A stretch of 64,000 bases of DNA from Microbispora sp. H11081 (GTDB lineage Bacteria > Actinomycetota > Actinomycetes > Streptosporangiales > Streptosporangiaceae): contig NZ_JABBWV010000005.1 in NCBI RefSeq assembly GCF_012999535.1, positions 62,001-126,000 of the forward strand, given 5' to 3'. Positions 34,945 through 43,877 of the stretch are shown here, one piece after another. Each line of letters opens with the position of its first letter. The stretch's first letter is position 1. The position numbers were made by a program, and so were the translations under genes. The notes beneath the pieces were generated by a model that was not told the DNA's origin, did no database searches, and saw only the letters and a program-made list of their open reading frames with translations.

Positions 34945-35859
34945 ATGTCCGCCATCACCGCTCGAAGGACGTCGTCCGCCGCCGCGTCGCGCGGCGGCGG
35001 CGTCCTGCCCTGGCTGGCGCTGCCGGCCCTGGTGGCCTTCGCCGTCTTCGCGCTGATTCCGCTGATCGGGGTCCTGCTGCTCAGCTTCACGTCCTGGGAC
35101 ACCCTGGGCGAGATCCAGCTGACCGGGCTCGAGAGCTGGCGGCAGGTGCTCACCGACCCCGGCCTGCCCCACGCGCTGTGGGTGACGTTCCTGATCATGC
35201 TGCTCTCCTGGGGCTTCCAGACCCCGGCCAGCATCCTGATCGGGGTGTTCCTGGCGGGCCACCAGCGCTACCGCGAACTGCTCGCGGTGCTGTACTTCAT
35301 CCCGCTGCTACTCAGCTCCGCGGCCATCGCGATCACCTTCAAGGCGCTGCTCGACCCGAACTTCGGGCTCGGCGCCGGGCTGGGCATCGACTTCCTCACC
35401 CAGGACTGGCTCGGCGAGCCGGGCCTCGCCTTCGGCGTCGTGATCTTCGTGGTGTCGTGGCAGTTCATCCCGTTCCACTCGCTCCTCTACCAGGGCGGCG
35501 TACGGCAGATCCCGCGTTCGCTCTACGAGGCCGCGGAACTGGACGGCGCGGGACGGGTGCGCATGTTCTTCAGCATCACGCTGCCGCAGCTGAAGTACAC
35601 GATCATCACGTCCTCGACACTGATGCTCGTCGGCTCCCTGACCTTCTTCGACCTGATCTTCGTGCTGACCGAGGGCGGTCCCGGCGACGCCACCCGCGCG
35701 CTCGCCCTGGACATGTACAAGCGCGGCTTCCAGGCCAACCTCATGGGTGCGGCCTGCGTGATCGGCGTCATCCTCGTCCTCGTGGGCCTCGCTCTGGCGC
35801 TGCTGCTACGCCGTATCGGCGGCCGCGACCCCTACGCCAGTCAGTTGGAAGGGGTCTGA
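34945..35859 (+). CDS. Sugar ABC transporter permease (MalF-like)
   Basis: 304 residues with six predicted membrane helices. The EAA loop reads YEAAELDGAGRVRMFFSITLP (the EAA---G contact with the ATPase). ATG 34945 follows directly after the binding-protein stop, implying coupling. The sequence is typical of the MalF/UgpA family for di- and oligosaccharides. Confidence 0.93.
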   Translation: MSAITARRTSSAAASRGGGVLPWLALPALVAFAVFALIPLIGVLLLSFTSWDTLGEIQLTGLESWRQVLTDPGLPHALWVTFLIMLLSWGFQTPASILIGVFLAGHQRYRELLAVLYFIPLLLSSAAIAITFKALLDPNFGLGAGLGIDFLTQDWLGEPGLAFGVVIFVVSWQFIPFHSLLYQGGVRQIPRSLYEAAELDGAGRVRMFFSITLPQLKYTIITSSTLMLVGSLTFFDLIFVLTEGGPGDATRALALDMYKRGFQANLMGAACVIGVILVLVGLALALLLRRIGGRDPYASQLEGV

Positions 35860-35861
35860 CC

Positions 35862-36764
35862 GTGACCGCGACCCACACATCGAGGGCGGCCAAGCGCCCC
35901 GCCACGTCCGGGGCGCACGGACGCCATCCGGCGAAGAGCCGACAGCGTCCGAACTGGCTGGGTGGGCTGGTGAGCTGGCTCTGGCTGGCCGTGGTGCTCA
36001 TCCCGATCTACTGGATCGTGATCACCAGTCTGAAGACGCAGTCCAACTACTACTTGACCAACCCGTTCGCGCCGCCCGCTGATCCGACGCTGGACAACTA
36101 CCGGCTCGTGATCGAGATGGACTTCCCGCTGTACTTCTTGAACAGCCTCATCGTCGCCATCGGCACGGTGATCCCTTCGGTGCTGTTCTCGTTCATGGCG
36201 GCGTACGCGATCGTCCGGAGCAGCGGCGCCAACCGCTTCCTGCGCGGGATCAACTCGCTGTTCCTCATGGGCCTGGCCATCCCTCTGCAGGCGACGGTCA
36301 TCCCCGTCTACCTGCTGATCATCAAGATGCAGCTCTACGACTCGCTGACGGCGCTGATCCTGCCGTCGATCGCCTTCGCGATCCCCCTGTCGGTGCTGGT
36401 GCTGTCCAACTTCATCAGGGACGTGCCGAAGGAGCTGTTCGAGTCGATGCGGCTGGACGGCGCGTCCGAGTGGAAGACCCTGTGGGGCCTGGCCTTCCCG
36501 CTCACGCGGCCCGCCGTGGTGACGGTGTCGATCTACAACGCGTTGCAGGTCTGGAACGGGTTCCTGCTGCCGCTGATCCTCACCCAGAGCCCCGACAAGC
36601 GCACGCTCCCGCTGGCTCTCGCGGCGTTCCAGGGAGGACCGTACGGCGTCAACGTGCCCGCCGTGCTCGCCTCCGTCGTGCTGACCATCCTGCCGATTCT
36701 GATCCTCTACACCGTCGGCCGCCGTCAGCTGCTCAGCGGCCTGACCGCCGGTTTCAGCAAGTAG
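35862..36764 (+). CDS. Sugar ABC transporter permease (MalG-like)
   Basis: 300 residues from GTG 35862, two bases after the previous stop, with GGAAGGGG upstream. An N-terminal cytoplasmic tail (about 30 residues) is followed by six helices and the EAA-type loop PKELFESMRLDGASEWKTLWG. It completes the importer with the MalF-like subunit. Uptake operon is ended by the hairpin at 36785. Confidence 0.93.
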   Translation: MTATHTSRAAKRPATSGAHGRHPAKSRQRPNWLGGLVSWLWLAVVLIPIYWIVITSLKTQSNYYLTNPFAPPADPTLDNYRLVIEMDFPLYFLNSLIVAIGTVIPSVLFSFMAAYAIVRSSGANRFLRGINSLFLMGLAIPLQATVIPVYLLIIKMQLYDSLTALILPSIAFAIPLSVLVLSNFIRDVPKELFESMRLDGASEWKTLWGLAFPLTRPAVVTVSIYNALQVWNGFLLPLILTQSPDKRTLPLALAAFQGGPYGVNVPAVLASVVLTILPILILYTVGRRQLLSGLTAGFSK

Positions 36765-36784
36765 CCGCAGGTCCCACGCTCCGC

Positions 36785-36832
36785 CGTACGAACGGCCCGG
36801 GCCGGCGAGTCCGGCGCCGGGCCGTTCGTACG
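36785..36832 (+). terminator. Terminator of the sugar transporter operon
   Basis: CGTACGAACGGCCCGG pairs perfectly with its complement at 36817-36832 around a 16-base loop that can itself pair (GCCGG/CCGGC). It begins 20 bases after the permease stop. Confidence 0.8.
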
Positions 36833-36925
36833 ACCAGGCCGGCCGGTCAAGGGCCGCGTAATGATCCGGCCCGCTTTCCGCCGGGGCCGGGACGCGGGCC
36901 CGCGAGCGGGGTAGTGGCACCGTCG

Positions 36926-37312
36926 ATGCCCATCATCCGCGCCCTGCCGCGATCCCCTGGACTCCCGCCGCGCCGGCCCATGCCTGTCGTGGTCACGCTC
37001 GCCGCCGTGCTGGCCCTCGCGCCGGCCGCCGTGCTGGCCCTCGTGCCGGCGACCGCGTACGCGGCGGGGGCCGGAGACGGCAACGGGAACGGCTCGGCCG
37101 TACGCGTGGGCAACGGTTCGGCCAACCGGACGATGGTGACGATCGGCAGCACCCGGCTGCGCGGCGTCCTCCACCAGCTCTCCAACGGAGTGGGCGGGGT
37201 GAGCAGCGTGCAGGGCGGCCTGTGCAGGCCGGGCGGCCGAGCCTGCTCACTGTCGCAGCACATCCGTGCCCGCGGCACCGGCCCGGAGGGCCGCCGGGCG
37301 GCGGACCGCTGA
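36926..37312 (+). CDS. Small secreted two-cysteine protein, paralogue 1 of 4
   Basis: 128 residues from ATG 36926; ATG 36979 is another option and neither has a clear ribosome site. Signal peptide with a long hydrophobic core (VVVTLAAVLALAPAAVLAL) and a cut near AYA-AG. The mature part shares a signature with the next three genes: [LIV]-[GN]-N-G-x2-N-x5-[LIV]-G-S (here VGNGSANRTMVTIGS), a Gln/Gly middle, then C-x6-C-x3-Q-x-I (CRPGGRACSLSQHI). I do not recognise a named family. Its stop overlaps the start of paralogue 2 (TGATG). Confidence 0.75.
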   Translation: MPIIRALPRSPGLPPRRPMPVVVTLAAVLALAPAAVLALVPATAYAAGAGDGNGNGSAVRVGNGSANRTMVTIGSTRLRGVLHQLSNGVGGVSSVQGGLCRPGGRACSLSQHIRARGTGPEGRRAADR

Positions 37313-37701
37313 TGCGCGCGGGTCTCACCCTGGTCGCGGTCACAATGGCCGCAGTGGCCCTCGTCGCGTCGCATCCTGCCGCCGCCGGGCTCGCGGCGGT
37401 CACCGGCACGGCGGGCGACCGCAACGGCAACAGCACCACCGTCCGCCTGGGCAACGGAATGCGCAACGTCAGCGAGATGACGGTGGGCAGCTCCCGCAGC
37501 CGCTCCGGCATCCAGCAGAGGACGGTCGGCGTCAGCGGGGTCGCGAACGCGCAGAGCACGATCTGCGGGCGCGAGTCCCGCTCCTGCCACATGAGGCAGC
37601 GCATACGGGCGTCGGACCGGGAGATCGAGATGACCGGCCCCGCCGAGGAGCGAACCAGGCGTGCCGCCAGAAGGGCCGCCATATCCCCATACAGGGGTTA
37701 A
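37312..37701 (+). CDS. Small secreted two-cysteine protein, paralogue 2 of 4
   Basis: 129 residues from ATG 37312, sharing one base with the previous stop. Signal peptide MRAGLTLVAVTMAAVALVAS, then the family signature: LGNGMRNVSEMTVGS, SGIQQRTVGVSG, and C-x6-C-x3-Q-x-I (CGRESRSCHMRQRI). A basic, Arg-rich tail of about 25 residues follows that the other paralogues lack or shorten. Translational coupling suggests it is made in fixed ratio to paralogue 1. Confidence 0.78.
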   Translation: MRAGLTLVAVTMAAVALVASHPAAAGLAAVTGTAGDRNGNSTTVRLGNGMRNVSEMTVGSSRSRSGIQQRTVGVSGVANAQSTICGRESRSCHMRQRIRASDREIEMTGPAEERTRRAARRAAISPYRG

Positions 37702-37805
37702 CCCTCGATAACGTAGCGTGACGAACGCGCCCTTCCGGGGTAGATGCCCGGCAGGTCCGTACGGGCGGACCTCCATCGGGGACGGCGGGGAAGGCGTAGA
37801 AGACC

Positions 37806-38210
37806 ATGGCTCGTCACACGGGGCGGCGCGCGTCCATCGGACCGGCGGCGCGACTGCTGGCGCTGACCGCGCTGACCTGCGCGGGCGTCTGCCTCGCGCT
37901 CTCCCCGGCGCTCTCCCCGACGGGCGCGGACGCGGCGACCGGCCGCAGGCACGGCGGCGGTGGCGGCGACGGCAACGGCGCCAACTCGCGCTATCTGATC
38001 AACAACGGCCTCAACAACCTGAACTCGCTGTTCCTGGGCAGCCAGCGGAACCTGTCGGGCACCCAGCAGGTCATCACCGGGGTGGACGCGTCGGTGAACA
38101 CCCAGGCGTCCAACTGCATGAACCGGCCCGGCTGCAGGGGCTCCCAGAACCTCTCCGGCCGCAACCAGAGCTCCCCGAGGACGCGCGGCACCGTGATCAC
38201 CGGACGCTGA
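37806..38210 (+). CDS. Small secreted two-cysteine protein, paralogue 3 of 4
   Basis: 134 residues, ATG 37806 with GGGGAAGG upstream. Signal peptide through about residue 43 (cut near ADA-AT). Gly-rich start to the mature protein, then INNGLNNLNSLFLGS, SGTQQVITGVDAS and C-x5-C-x3-Q-x-L (CMNRPGCRGSQNL). It is the most Asn-rich member of the set. Function unknown; cell-envelope or surface role is inferred from the secretion signal. Confidence 0.78.
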   Translation: MARHTGRRASIGPAARLLALTALTCAGVCLALSPALSPTGADAATGRRHGGGGGDGNGANSRYLINNGLNNLNSLFLGSQRNLSGTQQVITGVDASVNTQASNCMNRPGCRGSQNLSGRNQSSPRTRGTVITGR

Positions 38211-38327
38211 CAGGCGGGTGACGAGGGAGAACGTGACGGGACACGCGCGCCGGTGACCACCCGGGCGCCGCCGCGGAGGTTACGGTGTGACCACGCGCGC
38301 CGAGCGGGCGGCGCATGGCGAAAGGCG

Positions 38328-38654
38328 ATGGCGGTGCTCATTCCACGCGGCGCGTCCCGGCTTGTCTCGATGTCCGCCGCCGCGCTCGCCGCGGCGGCCG
38401 CCGCGCAGGCCCTCCTCGCCGCCCCCGTGAGCGCGCGGACCGGGCGTGACCCCGGGGACGGCCCGATCTCGCTCGGGAACGGCACCCGCAACCGCAACAT
38501 CCTCCACCTGGGCAGTCCCCTGCGGAACCGGGGTCAGCAGCACACCGCGGTCAGCACCGCCGGCGGCGCGACCAGCGTGGCGGACGGTTTCTGCCGCCGG
38601 GTCAAGGACTGCGACATCAGGCAGAACATCATGGTCGCCGTCGCGCCGCTGTAG
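38328..38654 (+). CDS. Small secreted two-cysteine protein, paralogue 4 of 4
   Basis: 108 residues from ATG 38328 (AAAGGCG upstream; an upstream GTG is possible but would lengthen the signal n-region). Signal peptide with an Ala-rich core (AAALAAAAAAQALLAAPVSA). Family signature: LGNGTRNRNILHLGS, RGQQHTAVSTAG and C-x5-C-x3-Q-x-I (CRRVKDCDIRQNI). Shortest of the four. All four lie on one strand between the transporter terminator and a convergent STAS gene. Confidence 0.75.
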   Translation: MAVLIPRGASRLVSMSAAALAAAAAAQALLAAPVSARTGRDPGDGPISLGNGTRNRNILHLGSPLRNRGQQHTAVSTAGGATSVADGFCRRVKDCDIRQNIMVAVAPL

Positions 38655-38673
38655 CCGCGCCCGCCGGTCCCGC

Positions 38674-39033
38674 TCACCCGCTCAGAGCGCGTACGGCCTC
38701 TTCCGGACTGTCGTAGAAGGCGAGCAGCCGGTCCAGGCCCATGATCTGGAAGACCCTGGCGATGTCCTGGTCGAGGCCGGCCAGCAGCAGGGCGCCCCTC
38801 GCGTCGTTGGCGCGCTGGTGGGCGGCGACCAGCGTGGCGATGCCGGTGGAGTCGCAGAAGGTCAGCCCGGACAGGTCGATCACCAGGTCGGCGCCGGGGC
38901 CGAACTCGATCTCCTCCAGTGCCCTCCGCAGGTGTGGAGTGGTGTGATGGTCCAGGTCACCGGCCACGACCAGCAGGCGCGGACCGGAGACGTGCGGCTG
39001 AAGGGCGACGGTCAGGTTGTTTTCATGCGGCAC
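38674..39033 (-). CDS. STAS domain anti-sigma factor antagonist
   Basis: 119 residues from GTG 39033 (GGGAG upstream). A single STAS domain with the phosphorylated-Ser motif LTFCDSTGIATLVAAH. Its start overlaps the stop of the SpoIIE phosphatase gene by 11 bases, so the two form an antagonist/phosphatase pair: the phosphatase would dephosphorylate this Ser, letting the STAS protein sequester an anti-sigma kinase. Confidence 0.93.
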   Translation of the reverse strand: MPHENNLTVALQPHVSGPRLLVVAGDLDHHTTPHLRRALEEIEFGPGADLVIDLSGLTFCDSTGIATLVAAHQRANDARGALLLAGLDQDIARVFQIMGLDRLLAFYDSPEEAVRALSG

Positions 39034-40384
39034 CGAGACTCCCTGAGGACGGTGTTCTGGTGATTGGCGGGACGGAAAGGGCGAGGACCGCGGTGTCGTC
39101 CGACACCCCCCTGCCCAGAGCCGTGATCAGGTCGTGCACGGTGGTCAGGAGGGCGTCGGCGCTCGTGGGCCCCGCGGCGGCGAGGTGCGCGGTCAGCCCG
39201 TCCTCGTCGAGCATCGAACCGGTCGGCGTCCGGGCCTCGGTGAGTCCGTCGGTGTACAGCAGCAGCGCGTCACCGGCGTTCAGCCGCGCGCTCACCTGGG
39301 CGAAGTGCGGATCGCGCAGGATGCCGATCAGCTGTCCCCCGGCCGGGTGGATGGGCTCAACGGTGCCGTCGGCCCGCACCGCAAGCGCCGGGGGATGCCC
39401 TCCGGTGGCGAGCGTCACGCCGAACCCGTCGCCGTCCGGCTGCAGGACGCCGAAGACGGCCGTGCAGTACGGCGCGGGGGCGTCGCCGCCCGCGTGCTCC
39501 TGTTGCAGGACCGCGTCGAGGTTGGCCAGCACCGCGTGCGGGTCGGCGTCGTAGACGGCCGCGGCCCGCAGGGTGTAACGGACCAGTGACGTCAGCGCGG
39601 CGGCGCCGGCGCCCTTGCCGCAGACGTCGCCGAGGAAGAATCCCCACCGGTCGCCGTCGAGCGGGAACAGGTCGTAGAAGTCGCCGCCGACCTCGTCGGC
39701 GGACACGGGGTGATAGGCGGCGGCCGCGCGCAGTCCGGGCACCCGGGGCAGCGCCGGCGGCAGCAGGGTGCGCTGCAGGGTGCGAGCCAGCCGTTCCGCG
39801 CCCGCGCGTAACTCCCTTTCGACCTCGACCGTGCGATGGGCCGCCAGCCGTATCTCCAGTTCGTCCATGACCAGCGCGGCCAGGTCCCGCAGGCAGGCGA
39901 GTTCCTCGTCTCCGGCCTCACGGGGGCGGACGTCCATGACGTTGACGCTGCCCAGCGCCTCGCCGTCGGCCGTCGTGATCACCGCGGCGGCGTAGAAGCG
40001 GATGCCGGGCTCGCCGCGCACCACGGGGTCGCCGGCCGCCCGGGGGTCCCGCAGCAGGTCGTCGACGACGTGCGGCCCGCCGTGCCGCACGGCCGCGGCG
40101 CACAGGCCGTCGAGCAGCGCGCTCCGCGGCGGCGGCCCGTGCGCGGCGACGACCCGGACCGTGTCGTCGCCGGCGATCGTCACGCTGGCGAAGGGGGCGT
40201 GGAAGATCCGCGCGGCCAGGGTGGCCACCCGGTCGAACGCTGCGCCCGATGTGGTGTCGAGGGCCGCGTAGCGGCGCACGGCCGCGAGGCGGCCCGCCTC
40301 CACGGCCTCCACGGCGGAGGCGAGGGGCATCGGCCTGCCGGGCGCTTCGTCGACGGTGCTGACCTCTGGCTCCTTCCGTCTCAC
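39023..40384 (-). CDS. GAF and SpoIIE domain serine phosphatase (RsbU-like)
   Basis: 453 residues, soluble. N-terminal GAF domain (about 35-185: DRVATLAARIFHAPFASVTI, GSVNVMDVRPR). A helical linker follows. The C-terminal PP2C/SpoIIE domain (about 215-445) has VGGDFYDLFPL, LGDVCGKGAGAAAL, LLYTDGLTEAR and VSDDTAVLAL, which supply the metal-binding aspartates. It would respond to a small ligand or redox state through GAF and act on the overlapping STAS protein. Confidence 0.93.
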   Translation of the reverse strand: MRRKEPEVSTVDEAPGRPMPLASAVEAVEAGRLAAVRRYAALDTTSGAAFDRVATLAARIFHAPFASVTIAGDDTVRVVAAHGPPPRSALLDGLCAAAVRHGGPHVVDDLLRDPRAAGDPVVRGEPGIRFYAAAVITTADGEALGSVNVMDVRPREAGDEELACLRDLAALVMDELEIRLAAHRTVEVERELRAGAERLARTLQRTLLPPALPRVPGLRAAAAYHPVSADEVGGDFYDLFPLDGDRWGFFLGDVCGKGAGAAALTSLVRYTLRAAAVYDADPHAVLANLDAVLQQEHAGGDAPAPYCTAVFGVLQPDGDGFGVTLATGGHPPALAVRADGTVEPIHPAGGQLIGILRDPHFAQVSARLNAGDALLLYTDGLTEARTPTGSMLDEDGLTAHLAAAGPTSADALLTTVHDLITALGRGVSDDTAVLALSVPPITRTPSSGSLGAA

Positions 40385-40463
40385 GGTCGCCGCCCGGAGA
40401 CCGTGGCCGTTCGGTGATTCGCCCTATCCTACGAAACCGCCGAGCCGTTGCTCGCCCGCCCGG

Positions 40464-41477
40464 CTAACGGGCGACCGGCGGCCACGCGTCGCCCCAGACG
40501 GCGTCGCGCGCCTCGCGGTACGTCTCACCCTGCCGCTTGGAGACCGCGCGGTCGGCCAGCCCGTCCTCCGCCGTGCACAGGCGCAGCGTGACGAGCCCCT
40601 TGCGCTTGAGCGGATGACGCAGGACGCGGCTCTCCGCCCGCGGCCACGGCCGGGCCGAGGCCGCCACGAAGGAGAACTTCTCGTCCTCGAAGCTCAGCGT
40701 GCCGTCCTTGATCCGCCGGTGCAGCGCGGTGCGGTTGAGGCGGACCGCGAAGTGGCACCAGTCCCGCTGCTCCGCGCTGATCGGGCACTCGCCGACGTGC
40801 GGGCAGGGCGCCACCAGGTGCAGGCCCAGCCCGGTCAGCAGCCGCCGTGCCGCCGCGATCCTGGCGTACCCCGCGGGCGTGCCAGGCTCGACGATCACGA
40901 GCATGCCGGCGTTCCGCTCCGTCGCCGATGCCAGCGACTCGACCACGTCCTCCTGGACGGCGGGCGACAGCTCGCCGAGCACGTAGGACATCGTGACCAG
41001 GTCGGCCGTGGGCGCGGGCACGCTCCGGTCGACGACCGCCTGCTGCCAGCGCGCCTCGCGCACGGCGGCGGCGGGCGCGCGGGCGGCCAGGCGCCGCCCG
41101 AAGGCGATGGCGGAGGAGGACTGCTCGATGACGGTGGCCCCGCGCAGCGCGGGCCATACCGCGCTCGCGGCCCACAGCGCGCTGCCCGTGCCGCCGCCCA
41201 CGTCCACCTGGGTCTCCGGCGCGAACCCGGGCGCGAGCAGGGCCACCTGACGCAGCGCGGCGCTCATGGCGCTGTAGGTCGCGGGCATGCGATACCCGGC
41301 GTACGCGGCGACCGCGGCCTCCGAGCCCAACGCGGGCACGCTTCGGTCGAAGCCCTCCCGGTACTGCCGGATGAGCGTCCTGACGCTCCGCGTCAGCTCG
41401 GCCGCGGGGAAGCGTGCGAGCGACTCCTCCAGCGCGTCTTCCAGGTCGTCGGGAAGGATGGACACGGCGTTCATCAT
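40464..41477 (-). CDS. Rsm22-like small ribosomal subunit methyltransferase family protein
   Basis: 337 residues. The S-adenosylmethionine fold is visible: VDVGGGTGSALWAASAVWP (motif I) and MSYVLGELSP. The C-terminal part has the cysteine cluster CPHVGECPISAEQRDWCHF typical of Rsm22/METTL17 proteins, which binds iron-sulfur in characterised members. It assists ribosomal small subunit maturation. It lies 12 bases after the PL8 lyase gene on the same strand; the functional link is unclear and may be chance. Confidence 0.85.
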   Translation of the reverse strand: MMNAVSILPDDLEDALEESLARFPAAELTRSVRTLIRQYREGFDRSVPALGSEAAVAAYAGYRMPATYSAMSAALRQVALLAPGFAPETQVDVGGGTGSALWAASAVWPALRGATVIEQSSSAIAFGRRLAARAPAAAVREARWQQAVVDRSVPAPTADLVTMSYVLGELSPAVQEDVVESLASATERNAGMLVIVEPGTPAGYARIAAARRLLTGLGLHLVAPCPHVGECPISAEQRDWCHFAVRLNRTALHRRIKDGTLSFEDEKFSFVAASARPWPRAESRVLRHPLKRKGLVTLRLCTAEDGLADRAVSKRQGETYREARDAVWGDAWPPVAR

Positions 41478-41489
41478 GCACGGCGCCGC

Positions 41490-43796
41490 TCACGCTGTCG
41501 AAGCGCCCAGCCGCACGGTCACCGTGCAGGAGGCGCCCTCGTGATCGGCCAGCCCTCCGAAGGTGAGCGCGAGCCCCGCGCCGGTCTCCGCGCGCTCCAG
41601 GAGCGGGTGGCCGCGCGTGACCCCGGCCACCGGGCGGTCCCACGTCACGGTCAGCCCGTCGAGCGCCCACCGGGGATCGGCCACCGTCACCGTGGCCGTG
41701 CCGTCGCCGAGGTCGCGTACGAGGACCGAGCACGGCTCGGAGGCCGTCAGGCCCCCGGCCCGTCCGCCCGTCCAGAAGTTGGCCGCGGTGAGGCCCGTCG
41801 ACGCGACCTCGACCCCCTGCACGGCCGAGGTGTTGGCGATCACCCTGACCCGGCCGGGATCGGCGGCGCGCGCGGCGGTCTCGGCCGGGCCCGCCCCCGG
41901 CAGGAGGTGGTAGACGTAACCGGCCTCCTCCGGGTCGATGCCGTGGTCCAGCCACAGCGTCACGTAGGCCCGGGTGACCCCCGCGCCGGTGCGCTCCTCG
42001 CGCAGCGTGCGCGGAGACTGCCCGGCGGGCACGACATAACCGCCGTGGCCGTCCAGGTGCGCCCATCCGTCGCCGGAGGTGAGCCCGGCGCCGGTCCTGC
42101 GGTTGTCCACGACTGTCTCGACCGGCACGCCGTCGCGGCACGTGATGCCCGCGCCCAGGCAGACCACGGCGTCGTCGAGGAAGAACCACGACTTGAACGC
42201 CTCAAGCGTGCTCCCCAGGCCGTACAGATGCTGGCCCACGGCGGCGTACGCGCCGTCGGTCGCGCCGCCCACCCACTCCGCCGGCGGGCGGGTGTCTCCC
42301 CACTCGCCGCCCGCGCCGTCGCGGAGGCGCAGCGTGGAGACCGTCGTGCCCGGCAGGCGGTACGGGTCCACGGTGGGCCAGAAGGCGTCGGAGTAGTGGT
42401 CGCCGTGTCCGCCCGCCCACCAGTAGAGCATTCCCGAGCCGGTGTGCCAGCCGCGCCGGTTCTCGCCGTTGCCGTGCTCGTAGTGCGCGACCCGTGCGGA
42501 GGCCATGCTGAGCGCCGCGCACCAGCCGCGCCCGCGGTGAACGGCGCGCGCGCTCGCGGGGAACAGGCGGTGCCCGGCGGGCTCGGCGGCGGCCGGGACG
42601 GTCGCGTCGTCGAGCACGGCCGACAGGCGCGCGTGGAACGCGAGGTCACCGCCCTGTGCCGCCGCCCCGAGCATGGGCATGGCGGTGCCGCGCACGGCCC
42701 AGCCCTTGACCATGGCCCGCCATCGGGCCCGTTCCGCCGATGGGGCGGTCTCGGCCAGCAGCAGGACAGCGGCGGCGATCTCCCTGCCTCTCCTGTGGTC
42801 GCCGAACGACCGCCTGTCTATGCCGCGTCCGCGTACGAGGTCCATGCACGCGCCGTCGTGGACGAAGGGGGCGAACGACAGGTCCACGGCGTCGAGGACG
42901 GTCCGCGCGGCCGGGTCGGTGATCTCCCACGGCGTGCCGCGCAGCACCGCGAGCAACGTGGCGAGGCCTGTCAGCAGCACCGCGCCGTACCCGCCCTGGT
43001 AGGGGACAGAGCCGTGCTGGATGAACGAGCCGTCCCGATGGAAGCCGTCGCCCTCGGTGACGTAGCGGAAGACCGGGGAGAGCGCGGACGCGGCGAGCGC
43101 GGCACGGCCGGGATCCGCGCCGGCGATCGCCCGCAGCAGCGTCACCGTGCAGAGGTCGACCCGGTTCGCCCCGGTGCTGTTGCCCTCGTAGTCGTCCAGG
43201 CGGCTCTCCGGGACGAACGTGTCCACGGCCGCGCGGAGCGCCTCGCCCTGCGCGTCGGTGAGGTACGGCGCGGCGAGCACGGCGGCGTCGAGCAGCGCCC
43301 TCGGCGTCCCGATCTGCCAATCCCACCAGTTGCCGGTCTGCTCGGCGTCCTCCGCGTACACGTGCCGCGTGTAGTGCCCGATCCCCGTCGCGACCGCCGT
43401 GCCGAGTCCTGGCTCGGCGGTGAGCCCGGTGCCCGGCAGCGCGTACGCGCGGGCCATGGCGCGCAGCCGCGCCGGGGTGGCGTCGAGGGAGGGGAAGGGC
43501 AGGTCGGGCCAGAGAGAGGTCGCGGTGGGCACCATGGTGTCGCGGTGCCGGCGCGCCTGCGCGCCCAGCCGAGCCAGCCGGGTCCGGTACGGCTCCCGCC
43601 CGGGGTCGAACGTCCCCGGATGGCCGAGCGTGATCTCCACCCACCGGCGGCGCAGCGTGGCGAAGGCGTCGCCGTGGGCCTTCCCATCACGGGGAGCGCA
43701 CGCGGCGGTCAGCGCGGCGAGCCCGCTGAACTGGAGAAATAATCGCCGGGAAGGTCGCCTCACGCGTAGATTATCCGCGCGATCGGCCCCTTTCAT
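41490..43796 (-). CDS. Secreted PL8 family polysaccharide lyase
   Basis: 768 residues from ATG 43796 (GTG 43763 is possible). The N-terminus has a Tat-like signal with lipobox (RRLFLQFSGLAALTAAC-A), so it is probably a surface lipoprotein. The PL8 alpha/alpha-toroid supplies catalytic residues: Asn in NWWDWQIGTPRALL, His/Tyr in IQHGSVPYQGGYGAV and Arg in RGRGIDRRSFGDHRRGREIA. A beta-sandwich super-domain follows. PL8 enzymes cut hyaluronan, chondroitin or xanthan; the substrate is not decided by sequence alone. A CebR-type palindrome 21 bases upstream suggests sugar-dependent control. Confidence 0.88.
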   Translation of the reverse strand: MKGADRADNLRVRRPSRRLFLQFSGLAALTAACAPRDGKAHGDAFATLRRRWVEITLGHPGTFDPGREPYRTRLARLGAQARRHRDTMVPTATSLWPDLPFPSLDATPARLRAMARAYALPGTGLTAEPGLGTAVATGIGHYTRHVYAEDAEQTGNWWDWQIGTPRALLDAAVLAAPYLTDAQGEALRAAVDTFVPESRLDDYEGNSTGANRVDLCTVTLLRAIAGADPGRAALAASALSPVFRYVTEGDGFHRDGSFIQHGSVPYQGGYGAVLLTGLATLLAVLRGTPWEITDPAARTVLDAVDLSFAPFVHDGACMDLVRGRGIDRRSFGDHRRGREIAAAVLLLAETAPSAERARWRAMVKGWAVRGTAMPMLGAAAQGGDLAFHARLSAVLDDATVPAAAEPAGHRLFPASARAVHRGRGWCAALSMASARVAHYEHGNGENRRGWHTGSGMLYWWAGGHGDHYSDAFWPTVDPYRLPGTTVSTLRLRDGAGGEWGDTRPPAEWVGGATDGAYAAVGQHLYGLGSTLEAFKSWFFLDDAVVCLGAGITCRDGVPVETVVDNRRTGAGLTSGDGWAHLDGHGGYVVPAGQSPRTLREERTGAGVTRAYVTLWLDHGIDPEEAGYVYHLLPGAGPAETAARAADPGRVRVIANTSAVQGVEVASTGLTAANFWTGGRAGGLTASEPCSVLVRDLGDGTATVTVADPRWALDGLTVTWDRPVAGVTRGHPLLERAETGAGLALTFGGLADHEGASCTVTVRLGASTA

Positions 43797-43816
43797 CGAT
43801 CTTCGGCACAACCCTA

Positions 43817-43830
43817 TGGGAGCGCTCCCA
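43817..43830. promoter_or_regulatory. CebR-type operator TGGGAGCGCTCCCA
   Basis: Perfect 14-bp palindrome identical to the Streptomyces CebR (cellobiose repressor) consensus. It lies in the shared region between the divergent PL8 lyase and Cip1-like genes. No cebR gene is in the window. Confidence 0.8.
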
Positions 43831-43877
43831 TCTGCCGTACCTTACAAGTGCCCTGTCACTGGGAAAAGGAGCACGTC

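Noticed and set aside
40356-43742. 1128-codon plus-strand frame
   Set aside because: It runs antisense to the Rsm22-like and PL8 genes, has Arg/His/Gly-rich low-complexity content and no domain.
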